Origin: Obesumbacterium proteus
Lineage (GTDB): Bacteria > Pseudomonadota > Gammaproteobacteria > Enterobacterales > Enterobacteriaceae
DNA length: 64,000 nt
Direction: 5' to 3'
Assembly: GCF_001586165.1 (NCBI RefSeq)
Contig: NZ_CP014608.1
Location: 3,782,001 to 3,846,000 of the forward strand
Positions 50,830 through 60,126 of this stretch are shown piece after piece (position 1 is the stretch's first letter; every line of letters starts with the position of its first letter). Made by a program: the position numbers and the translations under genes. The notes beneath the pieces are model-generated. The model saw nothing but the letters and a program-made list of their open reading frames with translations. It was not told the DNA's origin and searched no databases.

Positions 50830-52149
50830 TTAAAACAAGCCAAATTTGTACTCAACGCGAACCGCAGCCCCTACGCCTTTCGCACGGTGGAAACTATCGC
50901 CATCATCGGTTATTGATGGGTTACTTCGGCTATCGAGTTTCCATGTGTAGGCGGGGCCAAAGCCCGCAAAAATATTGAGGCCAGCGATACGCTGTGGTGA
51001 CCACGAGAAGAATCCGCCATATTCCCACTCTTTTAACGAAACCCCTTTGTACTCAATACCATAGCCATAGTTTCCATATAAACCGACCAACAGCTCGGGT
51101 GAAACCTGATACTGGCTATAGACATAAAGCATCTGCTCGCCATCGTTAACGTAGTCATTCCCCTCGCCGTCGGCTGGGCTATTGAACGTGCCACGGGTGT
51201 TTTTCCCCATATGCCAATAGAAATAACCCAGTCCATCTTTTAAATGTGCCTTTGTTTTTGACCAGCCAACGCCGAATTCCGCAGCCGCTTTTTGATAACC
51301 GATAAGGCCAAAATAGTGCTCAGCATCATGTTCAAAGGCTTTAGTTCCTTCCCATTCACTCAAGCCACGGTTGTAATACACCACGCCGCGCGTCAGAAAA
51401 CGGGAGTCTTCGGAGAGCGGCCAAAACCAACTTCCCTCAATGCCTTGTCGTAGCAAATAATCTTTACTATCACCGGCCAAATAGGTGAAACCTTTGCCCT
51501 TTTCTGGCTTCCAGCTAATATCACCCGATGCGATATAGTCGATTTTCTTATCGCTTTTCAGCGTGTAAAAATGACGTTTTTCCGGCTCATCACGCTCTGA
51601 AAAACGATTCACCAACGCCGCTTTTATTTGCACCTGATCAAAGCCAATCTCAGTGCTGAGCCCTTCCCAAGTACTGGGGACTGCACGGCTGGTATTGGTA
51701 GTAATGGCTCCGAATTTATTCAATTTTCGCCAGCCGCCATACACATTCATAAAACGTTTTTGTTCGCCAAACTTCGCCTTAGCGAAAAGCTGGCCGACCT
51801 TATTAAAACCTTCAGCATGCCCGTTGTTATCACGCAACAAATCACGGCCGTAGAAATCCTTATTGGCGTACAGTTTGCTGACGCCATACCACGAAGCATC
51901 AAATCCCACGGTGTCTTGATACCAGCCACTGCTGTAATCTAAATGTATCGCCTGCGCCCAAGCGTTTTGGTCGCCAACATCGAAATCTGCACGCTGGTCA
52001 GTGGTGTTTAGCATCCATATATTTCTGAACGTGAGATCTAAATGGCTATCTTCAAACAACCCACCGCTTGAAATATCCATCGCATTGGCATGAGTAAAAA
52101 TCCCAGTGGTTATTAAAAGTAACGTTATTTTTATATTGCTGTGTCTCAT
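50830..52149 (-). CDS. OprD-family outer-membrane porin of the bgl locus
   Basis: The 439-residue protein has a signal peptide (about residues 1-23, ending HANA). The mature part begins ISSGGLFEDSHLDLTFRN, followed by many alternating beta strands and a C-terminal phenylalanine (VEYKFGLF). The motifs SGWYQDTVGFDASWYGVSKL, FMNVYGGWRKLNKFGA and YQVSPELLVGLYGNYGYG fit the OprD/ChiP porin family. E. coli bglH is a LamB-type porin, so this locus uses a different porin class. It is presumably for beta-glucosides. A RAT/terminator precedes it. Confidence 0.85.
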   Translation of the reverse strand: MRHSNIKITLLLITTGIFTHANAMDISSGGLFEDSHLDLTFRNIWMLNTTDQRADFDVGDQNAWAQAIHLDYSSGWYQDTVGFDASWYGVSKLYANKDFYGRDLLRDNNGHAEGFNKVGQLFAKAKFGEQKRFMNVYGGWRKLNKFGAITTNTSRAVPSTWEGLSTEIGFDQVQIKAALVNRFSERDEPEKRHFYTLKSDKKIDYIASGDISWKPEKGKGFTYLAGDSKDYLLRQGIEGSWFWPLSEDSRFLTRGVVYYNRGLSEWEGTKAFEHDAEHYFGLIGYQKAAAEFGVGWSKTKAHLKDGLGYFYWHMGKNTRGTFNSPADGEGNDYVNDGEQMLYVYSQYQVSPELLVGLYGNYGYGIEYKGVSLKEWEYGGFFSWSPQRIAGLNIFAGFGPAYTWKLDSRSNPSITDDGDSFHRAKGVGAAVRVEYKFGLF

Positions 52150-52316
52150 CTTATATTTCCTGCCTTTCCTTGAATAAATTCGGCACTGATTTTTAGACAA
52201 AAGATCCCCGAGAGCAGAATAAGCTGCTCAAAATAGAACCTAATGAATTAATGCTAAAAAATTAGAATGTGATAAAGCCTGTGTAATATCCTTTATTAAA
52301 ACCAACAAAATAGAGG

Positions 52317-52400
52317 CAAAAAAAAACCTAAGCTTCCGTTTGCTGGCTAATGCCATACATTCAGAAGCTTAGGTTTTGCCTGCTACTCAGTAACAACCCT
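52317..52400 (-). promoter_or_regulatory. Third RAT/terminator, leader of the porin-surE operon
   Basis: On the minus strand a RAT of 29 nt, GGGTTGTTACTGAGTAGC then AGGCAAAACCT (52399-52371), overlaps a 14-bp terminator stem whose arms are 52323-52336 and 52364-52377, followed by a T-run. It is the same class as the two bgl RATs but differs in the apical loop. Confidence 0.88.
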
Positions 52401-52479
52401 AAACATTTTTCTAGCTGAAAAATACGTTACCACGGTACTTTTAGAAACTAAACTACTTCAGCCGTAAATAAGGCTATTT

Positions 52480-52495
52480 TGTGATACGGCTAACA
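52480..52495 (-). promoter_or_regulatory. CRP-like site upstream of the porin leader
   Basis: TGTGA-TACGGC-TAACA matches CRP in nine of ten positions. It lies about 80 bp before the porin RAT, so catabolite control of the porin-surE unit is likely. Confidence 0.5.
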
Positions 52496-52601
52496 AACCT
52501 TGTTATGTGGTTTCTCATTTATCATCCGCTCAAGTAGCGTTAATTAACAAATTGCCACTCTACTAATTCAGTAAAATTATTCTTTAATACCGTATATGCA
52601 A

Positions 52602-52633
52602 AAAGCCCTACTAGCGTTAACTAATAGGGCTTT
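52602..52633 (-). terminator. Terminator of the nuo operon
   Basis: AAAGCCCTA/TAGGGCTTT stems with a T-run on the minus strand 26 bp beyond the nuoN stop. This ends the nuo transcript. Confidence 0.8.
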
Positions 52634-52658
52634 ATTTAGCTAGACCTTATCGATTCAA

Positions 52659-54131
52659 TTAAAGAATCGGCTGTGCCATCTGCACCAGAGAAATCAGCGG
52701 CTGAGGGAAGATACCCAGCAGAACCACTAAGATCCCTGAAATCAGTACCACAACGCCACCGGCAGTCAGTGCCCAGTTATTTGGCGTATCACGCACCAGC
52801 GTTTCAGGTGCATGCAGGTACATACTCACGGCAACGCGCAGGTAGTAGTACAAACCAATCGCACTACCCACTACAACCGCACCGGTCAGCCACCACAGAT
52901 GCGCCTGAACACCGACGGTAACGATATAGAATTTACCGATGAAGCCCAGCGTCATTGGGATACCCGCCAGAGACAACATAGACACCGTCATTACCGCAGA
53001 CAGAATTGGCTTATGCCAGAACAGACCACGATAAGAGAACAGGGATTCTGCGTCAGGGCCGCTGTATGGGCTAGACATCAAGCTCACCACGCCGAAGGAG
53101 GCAAGGCTTGCGAACAGATAACCCGCCAGATACACGCCAACGGCTTCAGCAGAAATTTGCTGACTCTGAACCGCAATCAGTGCCACCAGCAGATAGCCTA
53201 AATGAGACACCGAAGAGTAACCCAGCAGACGCTTGATGTTGCTCTGCGTGATCGCCATCAGGTTACCAAATAGGATGGAGCAGAATGCGATGATGCCCAG
53301 AACCAAACGTACCGTTTCGCTGTTGGTGACCGGCGCATACATAAACAGACGCATCAGCACCGCAAAGATAGCAATCTTGCTGGCGGTGGCCAAGAAGGTT
53401 GAAACCGGTGCAGGCGCGCCTTGGTATACGTCTGGCGTCCACAGTTGGAACGGAACCAGTGAAAGTTTGAAGCCAAAGCCAACCAGCATCATGCCCAAAC
53501 CCGCTAACAGCAGTGGTTCGTGTAGCATGCTATCGCTCATGCTTTTGCCTAGACCGGCAAACGACAGGTCGCCAGATTCAGCATACAGCAGCGCCATACC
53601 GAACAGCAGGAACGATGACGCCGCCGCTGACAGAATGGTGTACTTGATAGCGGCTTCCAGCGAACGTTTCTGGCGATAGGCATAGCCAATCAGGCCAAAC
53701 AGCGGCAGCGAAATCAGTTCGATACCGATGAACAACGCAGCCAGATGGTTAGCGCAAGCCAGAACGATACCGCCCAGCGTTGCAATCAGAACCAGCAGAT
53801 AGAACTCATCGCGGTTATCTGGATAGCCTTGCAGCCATGGATAGGCAAACGTGCTGGTCGCAAGACTCGACAGCAACACCAAGCCGATATACAGCATGGA
53901 GAAACTATCAACGCGAAACAGCGGAGTTACGTTTAGCGAGCCATCCGTTGCAGAAAGAAGCTGCCCCACAAAATAGAGCGAAAGCAGCGCCAGGTTCAAA
54001 CCGATCACTGTCACCGTTGCGTTGACGAAGTGGTTGCGTCGCCACGCAATGCACAGCATCACAACCACCACCGTCAATCCGACGATCAACAGCGGTAACA
54101 GTGCGATCAGATGTTGAGGAGTTATTGTCAT
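52659..54131 (-). CDS. nuoN: NADH:quinone oxidoreductase subunit N
   Basis: The 490-residue hydrophobic protein is one of three antiporter-like subunits of complex I. It shows GIELISLPLFGLIGYAYRQKRSLEAAIKYTILSAAASS and LVPFQLWTPDVYQGAPAPVSTFLATASKIA, with the conserved Glu and Lys residues of the proton channel. It has about fourteen helices and is close in length to E. coli NuoN. It is the last gene of the nuo operon, 6 bp after nuoM. Confidence 0.96.
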   Translation of the reverse strand: MTITPQHLIALLPLLIVGLTVVVVMLCIAWRRNHFVNATVTVIGLNLALLSLYFVGQLLSATDGSLNVTPLFRVDSFSMLYIGLVLLSSLATSTFAYPWLQGYPDNRDEFYLLVLIATLGGIVLACANHLAALFIGIELISLPLFGLIGYAYRQKRSLEAAIKYTILSAAASSFLLFGMALLYAESGDLSFAGLGKSMSDSMLHEPLLLAGLGMMLVGFGFKLSLVPFQLWTPDVYQGAPAPVSTFLATASKIAIFAVLMRLFMYAPVTNSETVRLVLGIIAFCSILFGNLMAITQSNIKRLLGYSSVSHLGYLLVALIAVQSQQISAEAVGVYLAGYLFASLASFGVVSLMSSPYSGPDAESLFSYRGLFWHKPILSAVMTVSMLSLAGIPMTLGFIGKFYIVTVGVQAHLWWLTGAVVVGSAIGLYYYLRVAVSMYLHAPETLVRDTPNNWALTAGGVVVLISGILVVLLGIFPQPLISLVQMAQPIL

Positions 54132-54137
54132 GGCGAA

Positions 54138-55661
54138 TTACGGCCTTGTTGTTAAAGTTGAAGCAGAGCTAAACCAGTGTTGCACGTTCGTCATTGCGGC
54201 ACTGGACGTATCCAGAATCGGCTGAGGATAAACACCCAGCGCAACCAGCAGAACCACCAGCAGCAGAATAATCGACAGCTCGCGCGTGCTCATGCCCGGC
54301 AGAGGTTTGTCAGATTTTGGTGCACCGTAATAAGCGCGCTGCATCATGATTAACGAATAAACAGAGGCAAATACCAGACCGAAGGTAGAGATAATCGTGA
54401 TAACCGGCACCACTTGGAAGCTGCCGAACAGGATCATGAACTCACCAACGAAGTTACCGGTACCCGGCATACCTAAGGTGGCAACGGCAAAGAACAGCGA
54501 CAGCGCAGGCAGGTATTTAATCCGGCCCCACAAACCGCCCATCTGACGCATATCACGCGTATGCAGACGCTCGTAAAGCTGACCGCAAATGATGAACATA
54601 CCGGCAGCAGACAGACCGTGCGCAATCATCTGGATAACTGCGCCCTGATAGGCCAGTTGGTTACCGGAGTAAATCGCGATCAATACGAAGCCCATGTGGG
54701 AAACGGAGGTGTAAGCAATCAGACGTTTAATATCAGTCTGAGCAAACGCCATCCATGCACCGTAGAAGATACCGATAACACCTAACCACATCGCGATAGG
54801 CGCGAACTCATGGGATGCTTCAGGGAACAGCGGCAGGCTGAAACGCAACAGACCATAGGCTGCGGTTTTCAGCAAAATACCGGCTAAGTCAACGGAACCT
54901 GCGGTCGGTGCCTGACTGTGTGCATCAGGTAACCAGCCATGCAATGGAACCACCGGCATCTTCACGGCAAATGCAATAAAGAAGCCCAACATCAGCAGAT
55001 ACTGAACGTTGTGACTCATTGGCGTGTTCAGCAATTCTTCATAGTTGAATGTCCACACGCCGGTGGCGTTGAAGTGAACAAACACCAGACCCAGAATCGC
55101 AATCAGCATAATCAAGCCGCTGGACTGGGTGTAGATGAAGAACTTGGTTGCGGCGCTGATACGGGTTTTGCCGTCTGATGCTTTATGACCCCAAAGAGCG
55201 ATCAAGAAGTACATCGGCACCAGCATCATTTCCCAGAAGAAGAAGAACAGGAACAGGTCGATGGCCAAGAACACACCGATAACGCCCCCCAGAATCCATA
55301 ACAGATTCAGGTGGAAGAAGCCCTGATACTTCTGGATCTCGTTCCAAGAACAGAGGATCGCCAGAACGCCCAGCAAGCCGGTCAACACCACCATCAGCAG
55401 TGATAAACCATCTAATGCTAGGTGGAATTCAATGCCGAAGCGTGGGATCCACGGTACGGAGAACTCTGACTGCCACTGCGGAAGGCCCGTCGCCTGTGTC
55501 AGAGAATAGCCGCCCTGCAACCACAGTTGCACAGACAACACTAACGTCAGACCCATTGCTATCAGTGCTATCCAGCGTGGAGCTTTGGTGCCGAAGCGCT
55601 CGCTCTGCCAGCTTAAAAAGCCACCGATGAACGGGATAAGAATTAGCCAAGGTAATAACAT
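54138..55661 (-). CDS. nuoM: NADH:quinone oxidoreductase subunit M
   Basis: The 507-residue antiporter-like subunit has FFFFWEMMLVPMYFLIALWG (channel Glu) and VKMPVVPLHGWLPDAHSQAPTAGSVDLAGILLKTAAYG (channel Lys and His). It helps pump protons in complex I. A 197-bp gap containing an ERIC element separates it from nuoL; elsewhere the nuo genes are nearly contiguous. Confidence 0.96.
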   Translation of the reverse strand: MLLPWLILIPFIGGFLSWQSERFGTKAPRWIALIAMGLTLVLSVQLWLQGGYSLTQATGLPQWQSEFSVPWIPRFGIEFHLALDGLSLLMVVLTGLLGVLAILCSWNEIQKYQGFFHLNLLWILGGVIGVFLAIDLFLFFFFWEMMLVPMYFLIALWGHKASDGKTRISAATKFFIYTQSSGLIMLIAILGLVFVHFNATGVWTFNYEELLNTPMSHNVQYLLMLGFFIAFAVKMPVVPLHGWLPDAHSQAPTAGSVDLAGILLKTAAYGLLRFSLPLFPEASHEFAPIAMWLGVIGIFYGAWMAFAQTDIKRLIAYTSVSHMGFVLIAIYSGNQLAYQGAVIQMIAHGLSAAGMFIICGQLYERLHTRDMRQMGGLWGRIKYLPALSLFFAVATLGMPGTGNFVGEFMILFGSFQVVPVITIISTFGLVFASVYSLIMMQRAYYGAPKSDKPLPGMSTRELSIILLLVVLLVALGVYPQPILDTSSAAMTNVQHWFSSASTLTTRP

Positions 55662-55731
55662 GGCGCTTTGTGTCCCTTAAAATTGAATGAGGTTTCATGC
55701 AATGGAGAACCCTAAACAGTTCTCCATAAGC

Positions 55732-55858
55732 TATACCCTATAGATTTCAAGAGGCAGGAAGGCGGCAAGTGAACGAGTCCCTAGGAGCTTACTAAAGTAA
55801 GTGACTAGAGTGAGCGAACACAGCCAACACACCTGCAACTTGAAAGATGAAGGGTATA
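55732..55858. repeat. Complete 127-bp ERIC element in the nuoL-nuoM gap
   Basis: The segment begins TATACCC and ends GGGTATA. It contains CCCTAGGAGCTTAC and AAGTAAGTGACTAGAGTGAG, the ERIC core used for ERIC typing. The length of 127 bp equals the full-length element. It lies between nuoL and nuoM inside the nuo operon and would form a long stem in the mRNA. Confidence 0.92.
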
Positions 55859-57706
55859 TCACTTAACCAATAACAACAGAGCCAATACGACTACTGCGCC
55901 CACACCCATAGATGCCATATACCAGCGCAACTGACCGTTTTCACTCACCGCAAGACCACGATTACCCCAACGCGCAAAGACGGCGAACAAGTTCATCAGG
56001 CTATTTAGCGGATCGCGCTGTAACAGGTAAGCAATCGCTTTAAACGGCTTAACAAAGATCATGTTGTACAGCCAGTCAAAGCCCCATGCATGGAACCACC
56101 ACGTTGAGAAGAAGCGACCCGGCGCGCTCTGCGCCACGCTATTCACAAACTGACGTTTCCCAAGGTACAAGACAGCAGCCAGCAGGATGCCAACGATAGC
56201 CACGACGCCGGAAATAATTTCTAACGTCATTTTACCCGCTTCACCGCTGTGGCTTTCTGGTAACACACCCGCCAACGGTGGCGTAATCAACGCACCGATG
56301 AAGGTAGAAAGCACCAGCAACACAATCAGCGGCAGGCTATGCGCAATGCCTTTGCCCGCATGGGCTTTGGTATGTGCTTCGCCATGGAACACAATGAAAA
56401 TCATACGGAAGGTATACAGCGACGTCAGGAACGCACCCACCAAGCCCGCAGTCATCAGGTTAACGTGGCCGGAAGCCAACGCCCCCCACAGGATTTCATC
56501 TTTACTGTAGAAGCCCGCGGTGACGATTGGCAGCGCAGACAGCGCAGCACCACCGACCAAGAAGCAGATGTAAACCAGCGGCAGCGATTTACGCAATCCA
56601 CCCATTTTGAAGATGTTCTGCTCGTGGTGGCAGGCCAAAATCACCGAACCAGAAGAGAGGAACAGCAGCGCTTTAAAGAACGCATGCGTCATCAAATGGA
56701 AGATTGCCGCATCCCATGCTTGAACGCCCAGCGCCAAGAACATGTAGCCGATCTGACTCATGGTTGAGTATGCCAGCACGCGTTTGATGTCGGTTTGTAC
56801 CAGCGCGGCGAAACCGGCCAGCACCAACGTGACCGCACCAACGATACCCACCAGATGCAGCACTTCAGGCGCCATCAGGAACAGGCCGTGAGTACGTGCA
56901 ATCAGGTAAACACCCGCGGTAACCATGGTCGCGGCATGGATCAAAGCAGAAACCGGCGTTGGACCCGCCATCGCATCCGCCAACCAAGTTTGCAACGGCA
57001 GCTGTGCAGATTTACCTACGGCACCGCCCAGCAGCATCAGCGTCGCCCACGTAATCGCGGTCGAGCCTATCTCCAGTTTTTGCGGAGCCAGAATCATCAG
57101 TTCACGGATGTTCAGCGTGCCCAGTTCGTTGTAAAGAATGAACAGGCCAATCGCCAAGAACACGTCACCTACGCGAGTCACGATGAACGCCTTCATTGCC
57201 GCCGCACCGTTAGCCGGATTGGTGTAGTAGAAGCCGATCAGCAGATAACTGCACAGCCCTACCCCTTCCCAGCCCAGATACATCAGCAGCAGGTTATCCG
57301 CCAGAACCAATACCACCATGCTGGCGATAAACAGGTTGGTATAAGCGAAGAAGCGCGAGTAGCCCTCTTCACCGCGCATATACCACGAGGCGAACATATG
57401 AATGAAGAAGCCAACGCCGGTAACCACAGACAGCATGGTCAGCGACAGACCGTCCAGCGTTAAGGTCACAGGAATACCGAAGTCACCCACGGCCATCCAG
57501 TTCCACAGATGTTGGTTGAACACCTGTACGCCGTCGGCTTTTTGACTTAAGAAATCAAAACCCACATAGGCGGTAACTAGCGCAGCCAGCCCGATAGAAC
57601 CGACACCGATGATGGCCGACGTATTTTCTGACCAGCGACCACGGGAAAATGCCAACAGCAAGAACCCGATTAACGGTAGCAATATTGTTAAGTAGAGTAG
57701 GTTCAT
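55859..57706 (-). CDS. nuoL: NADH:quinone oxidoreductase subunit L
   Basis: The 615-residue antiporter-like subunit has LLMYLGWEGVGLCSYLLIGFYY and KSAQLPLQTWLADAMAGPTPVSALIHAATMVTAGVYL. The C-terminal amphipathic helix region that runs along the membrane arm ends in a final hydrophobic segment (VGAVVVLALLLLVK). It works with NuoM and NuoN in proton pumping. Its start overlaps nuoK by 4 bp. Confidence 0.96.
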   Translation of the reverse strand: MNLLYLTILLPLIGFLLLAFSRGRWSENTSAIIGVGSIGLAALVTAYVGFDFLSQKADGVQVFNQHLWNWMAVGDFGIPVTLTLDGLSLTMLSVVTGVGFFIHMFASWYMRGEEGYSRFFAYTNLFIASMVVLVLADNLLLMYLGWEGVGLCSYLLIGFYYTNPANGAAAMKAFIVTRVGDVFLAIGLFILYNELGTLNIRELMILAPQKLEIGSTAITWATLMLLGGAVGKSAQLPLQTWLADAMAGPTPVSALIHAATMVTAGVYLIARTHGLFLMAPEVLHLVGIVGAVTLVLAGFAALVQTDIKRVLAYSTMSQIGYMFLALGVQAWDAAIFHLMTHAFFKALLFLSSGSVILACHHEQNIFKMGGLRKSLPLVYICFLVGGAALSALPIVTAGFYSKDEILWGALASGHVNLMTAGLVGAFLTSLYTFRMIFIVFHGEAHTKAHAGKGIAHSLPLIVLLVLSTFIGALITPPLAGVLPESHSGEAGKMTLEIISGVVAIVGILLAAVLYLGKRQFVNSVAQSAPGRFFSTWWFHAWGFDWLYNMIFVKPFKAIAYLLQRDPLNSLMNLFAVFARWGNRGLAVSENGQLRWYMASMGVGAVVVLALLLLVK

Positions 57707-58005
57707 CCGCGCATCTCACTGACAGTATCGATATTCAGGGTGTTGCGACGACGGTGCAATTGCAGCAACAGCGCCAAGCCAATACTCGCTTCCGCCGCGG
57801 CTAAGCTGATCGCCAGAATGTACATCACCTGACCATCTGCTTGTCCCCAATAGCTCCCCGCCACCACGAATGCCAAAGCAGCCGCGTTGATCATGATTTC
57901 CAAGCTAATCAGCATAAACAGCAGATTGCGCCGGATTAACAGGCCGGTCAGTCCCAGTACAAACAGGATGGCCGCCAGAATTAAACCGTGTTGTAACGGG
58001 ATCAT
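57703..58005 (-). CDS. nuoK: NADH:quinone oxidoreductase subunit K
   Basis: The 100-residue protein has three helices and the conserved channel glutamates in SLEIMINAAALAFV and AAAEASIGLALLLQ. It has the same length as E. coli NuoK. It overlaps both nuoJ and nuoL by 4 bp. Confidence 0.96.
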   Translation of the reverse strand: MIPLQHGLILAAILFVLGLTGLLIRRNLLFMLISLEIMINAAALAFVVAGSYWGQADGQVMYILAISLAAAEASIGLALLLQLHRRRNTLNIDTVSEMRG

Positions 58006-58580
58006 GCTCGCTCCTCCGCCTTATTTTTTACCGCCATTGCCTTGGCTTTATTGGCATCCGCTTCTGGCGCTTTGCTGAAGACTTCGCCCTGCTTGTGCTC
58101 GCGTCCCACATGGAACGCCACCACCAGACCCGCCAGCAACAGCATAGACACCAGTTCAACGGCCAGAACATAAGGGCCAAACAGCGCGATACCGACCGCT
58201 TTCGCGTCAATCATGTCGCCGCTGATCCCCTGATCGTTGACGCTCATAATGGCGTAAACCAGCACTGCCAACAGGATCAGAGACAAAATGCTCGGCCCAA
58301 TCCACAGCGTTGGTTTCAACCATGCGCGCTCTTGCTCCACCACCGAATTACCGAGGTTAAGCATCATGACCACGAAGACGAACAGAACCATAATCGCACC
58401 GGCATACACGATGATCTCCAAGGCACCTGCAAAGTAGGCTCCAAGAGAGAAGAACACCGCCGCAATCGCCAGTAACGACACGATTAAATACAGCAAGGCG
58501 TGAACCGGATTGGCATGCGAGATCACTCGGATCGTTGCCACCACGGCCACCAGCGCTGCAATGTAGAATGCAAATTCCAT
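58002..58580 (-). CDS. nuoJ: NADH:quinone oxidoreductase subunit J
   Basis: The 192-residue protein has five helices, with ARVISHANPVHALLYLIVSLLAIAAVFFSLG and YAGAIMVLFVFVVMMLN, the conserved J-subunit core. I start at ATG 58580 after AAGGAG rather than at 58616, which lies inside nuoI. The tail is a charged extension (KQGEVFSKAPEADANKAK) as in E. coli. Confidence 0.95.
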   Translation of the reverse strand: MEFAFYIAALVAVVATIRVISHANPVHALLYLIVSLLAIAAVFFSLGAYFAGALEIIVYAGAIMVLFVFVVMMLNLGNSVVEQERAWLKPTLWIGPSILSLILLAVLVYAIMSVNDQGISGDMIDAKAVGIALFGPYVLAVELVSMLLLAGLVVAFHVGREHKQGEVFSKAPEADANKAKAMAVKNKAEERA

Positions 58581-58590
58581 GCTTGGCTCC

Positions 58591-59133
58591 TTAAGGTAGC
58601 AGACCTTTAACGTCAATCGGCTTCGCTTCGTTTTCGGCTTCGCCTTTGGCTTTGCCGTCGATAGCCATACCGGCCATACGATAGAAGTTATATTCCGGAT
58701 ATTTACCCGGGCCCGAGATCAGAAGATCTTCTTTTTCGTATACCAAATCCTGACGCTTAAATTCACCCAGTTCAAAATCTGGCGTTAGCTGAATCGCGGT
58801 CGTTGGACACGCTTCTTCACACAGACCACAGAAGATGCAGCGAGAGAAGTTGATGCGGAAAAACTCTGGATACCAGCGACCATCTTTGGTTTCTGCTTTC
58901 TGCAAAGAAATACAGCCAACCGGACAGGCAACAGCACACAGGTTACAGGCAACGCAGCGCTCTTCACCGTCGGGATCGCGGGTTAACACGATACGACCAC
59001 GGTAACGAGGCGGCAGGTATACCGGCTCTTCCGGATACATTTGGGTTTCGCGCTTAGCAAACGCATGCAAGCCAATCATCCACAGGCTGCGCACTTGGGT
59101 GCCGAAACCAACCACTAACTCTTTCAATGTCAT
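58591..59133 (-). CDS. nuoI: NADH:quinone oxidoreductase subunit I
   Basis: The 180-residue protein carries two [4Fe-4S] motifs, CVACNLCAVACP and CIFCGLCEEACP, which form the N6a and N6b centres feeding the quinone site. The length is the same as E. coli when started at ATG 59133; the GTG at 59145 overlaps the ribosome site. It lies 15 bp after nuoH. Confidence 0.96.
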   Translation of the reverse strand: MTLKELVVGFGTQVRSLWMIGLHAFAKRETQMYPEEPVYLPPRYRGRIVLTRDPDGEERCVACNLCAVACPVGCISLQKAETKDGRWYPEFFRINFSRCIFCGLCEEACPTTAIQLTPDFELGEFKRQDLVYEKEDLLISGPGKYPEYNFYRMAGMAIDGKAKGEAENEAKPIDVKGLLP

Positions 59134-59148
59134 GGTTACATTCACCCC

Positions 59149-60126
59149 TTATTGAGCGTTATACAAAATCACGGCGGCGGTCGCCAACAGGTTCAACAAC
59201 GTCAACGGCAGGCAAATTTTCCAGCCGAATGACATCACCTGGTCATAGCGAGGACGCGGCAGTGACGCACGCACCAGAATAAACATCACCATGAAGAAGG
59301 CAGTCTTAATTGCAAACCAGATAACCGGCGGCAGGAATGGCCCCTGCCAGCCTCCGAAGAACAGCGTCACAATCAGCGCTGATACGGTGACGATCCCGAT
59401 ATATTCCCCCACGAAGAACAGACCGAATTTCATACCGGAATATTCAATGTGGTAACCGTCGGCCAGTTCTTGCTCGGCTTCTGGTTGGTCAAATGGGTGA
59501 CGGTGACATACCGCAACACCGGCGATAATAAAGGTCAGGAATCCAAAGAACTGCGGGATGACGTTCCACAGATGAGACTGTGATTCAACGATAGCCTGCA
59601 TGTTGAAGGAGTCAGCCTGCGCAACCACGCCCATCACCGAAAGACCGAGGAATACTTCATAGCTCAGCGTCTGCGCAGAAGCACGCATCGCACCCAGCAA
59701 GGAGTATTTGTTGTTGCTCGACCAACCGGCAAACAGCACGGCGTAAACCGCAAGACCTGCCATCATCAAGAAGAACAGAATACCGATGTTCAGATCGGCA
59801 CCCATCCACGTTGGGCTTACCGGCACAATCGCGAAAGCCAACAACAGAGAGGAGAACGCAATCATCGGCGCCAAGGTAAAGATCAGGCGATCGGAGAAGC
59901 GTGGAACCCAGTCTTCTTTGAAGAACATTTTGACCATATCCGCAACCAGCTGGAGCGAGCCGCCCCAGCCAACACGGTTTGGTCCATAACGGTTCTGGAA
60001 CAGGCCGAGCAAACGACGTTCGCCGAAGCTCATAAATGCCCCACAGGTGACCACCACCAGCAAAATCACCACCGCTTTAAGCACGGTGAGAATGATGTCG
60101 ATCACGTCTGGCGTCAGCCAACTCAT
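59149..60126 (-). CDS. nuoH: NADH:quinone oxidoreductase subunit H
   Basis: The 325-residue protein has eight helices and the quinone-site loop region SFGERRLLGLFQNRYGPNRVGWGG, then RHPFDQPEAEQELADGYHIEYSGMKFGLFFVGEY with conserved acidic residues. It forms the quinone chamber of complex I. Length equals E. coli NuoH. The start overlaps nuoG by 4 bp. Confidence 0.96.
   Translation of the reverse strand: MSWLTPDVIDIILTVLKAVVILLVVVTCGAFMSFGERRLLGLFQNRYGPNRVGWGGSLQLVADMVKMFFKEDWVPRFSDRLIFTLAPMIAFSSLLLAFAIVPVSPTWMGADLNIGILFFLMMAGLAVYAVLFAGWSSNNKYSLLGAMRASAQTLSYEVFLGLSVMGVVAQADSFNMQAIVESQSHLWNVIPQFFGFLTFIIAGVAVCHRHPFDQPEAEQELADGYHIEYSGMKFGLFFVGEYIGIVTVSALIVTLFFGGWQGPFLPPVIWFAIKTAFFMVMFILVRASLPRPRYDQVMSFGWKICLPLTLLNLLATAAVILYNAQ

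Noticed and set aside
55662..55858. A small gene between nuoL and nuoM
   Set aside because: The gap is filled by a complete ERIC element plus a short spacer; no frame with a ribosome site was found.
56795..57463. 222-codon plus-strand frame inside nuoL
   Set aside because: It is antisense to a strongly conserved gene and has low-complexity Gln/Arg/His composition typical of a shadow frame.
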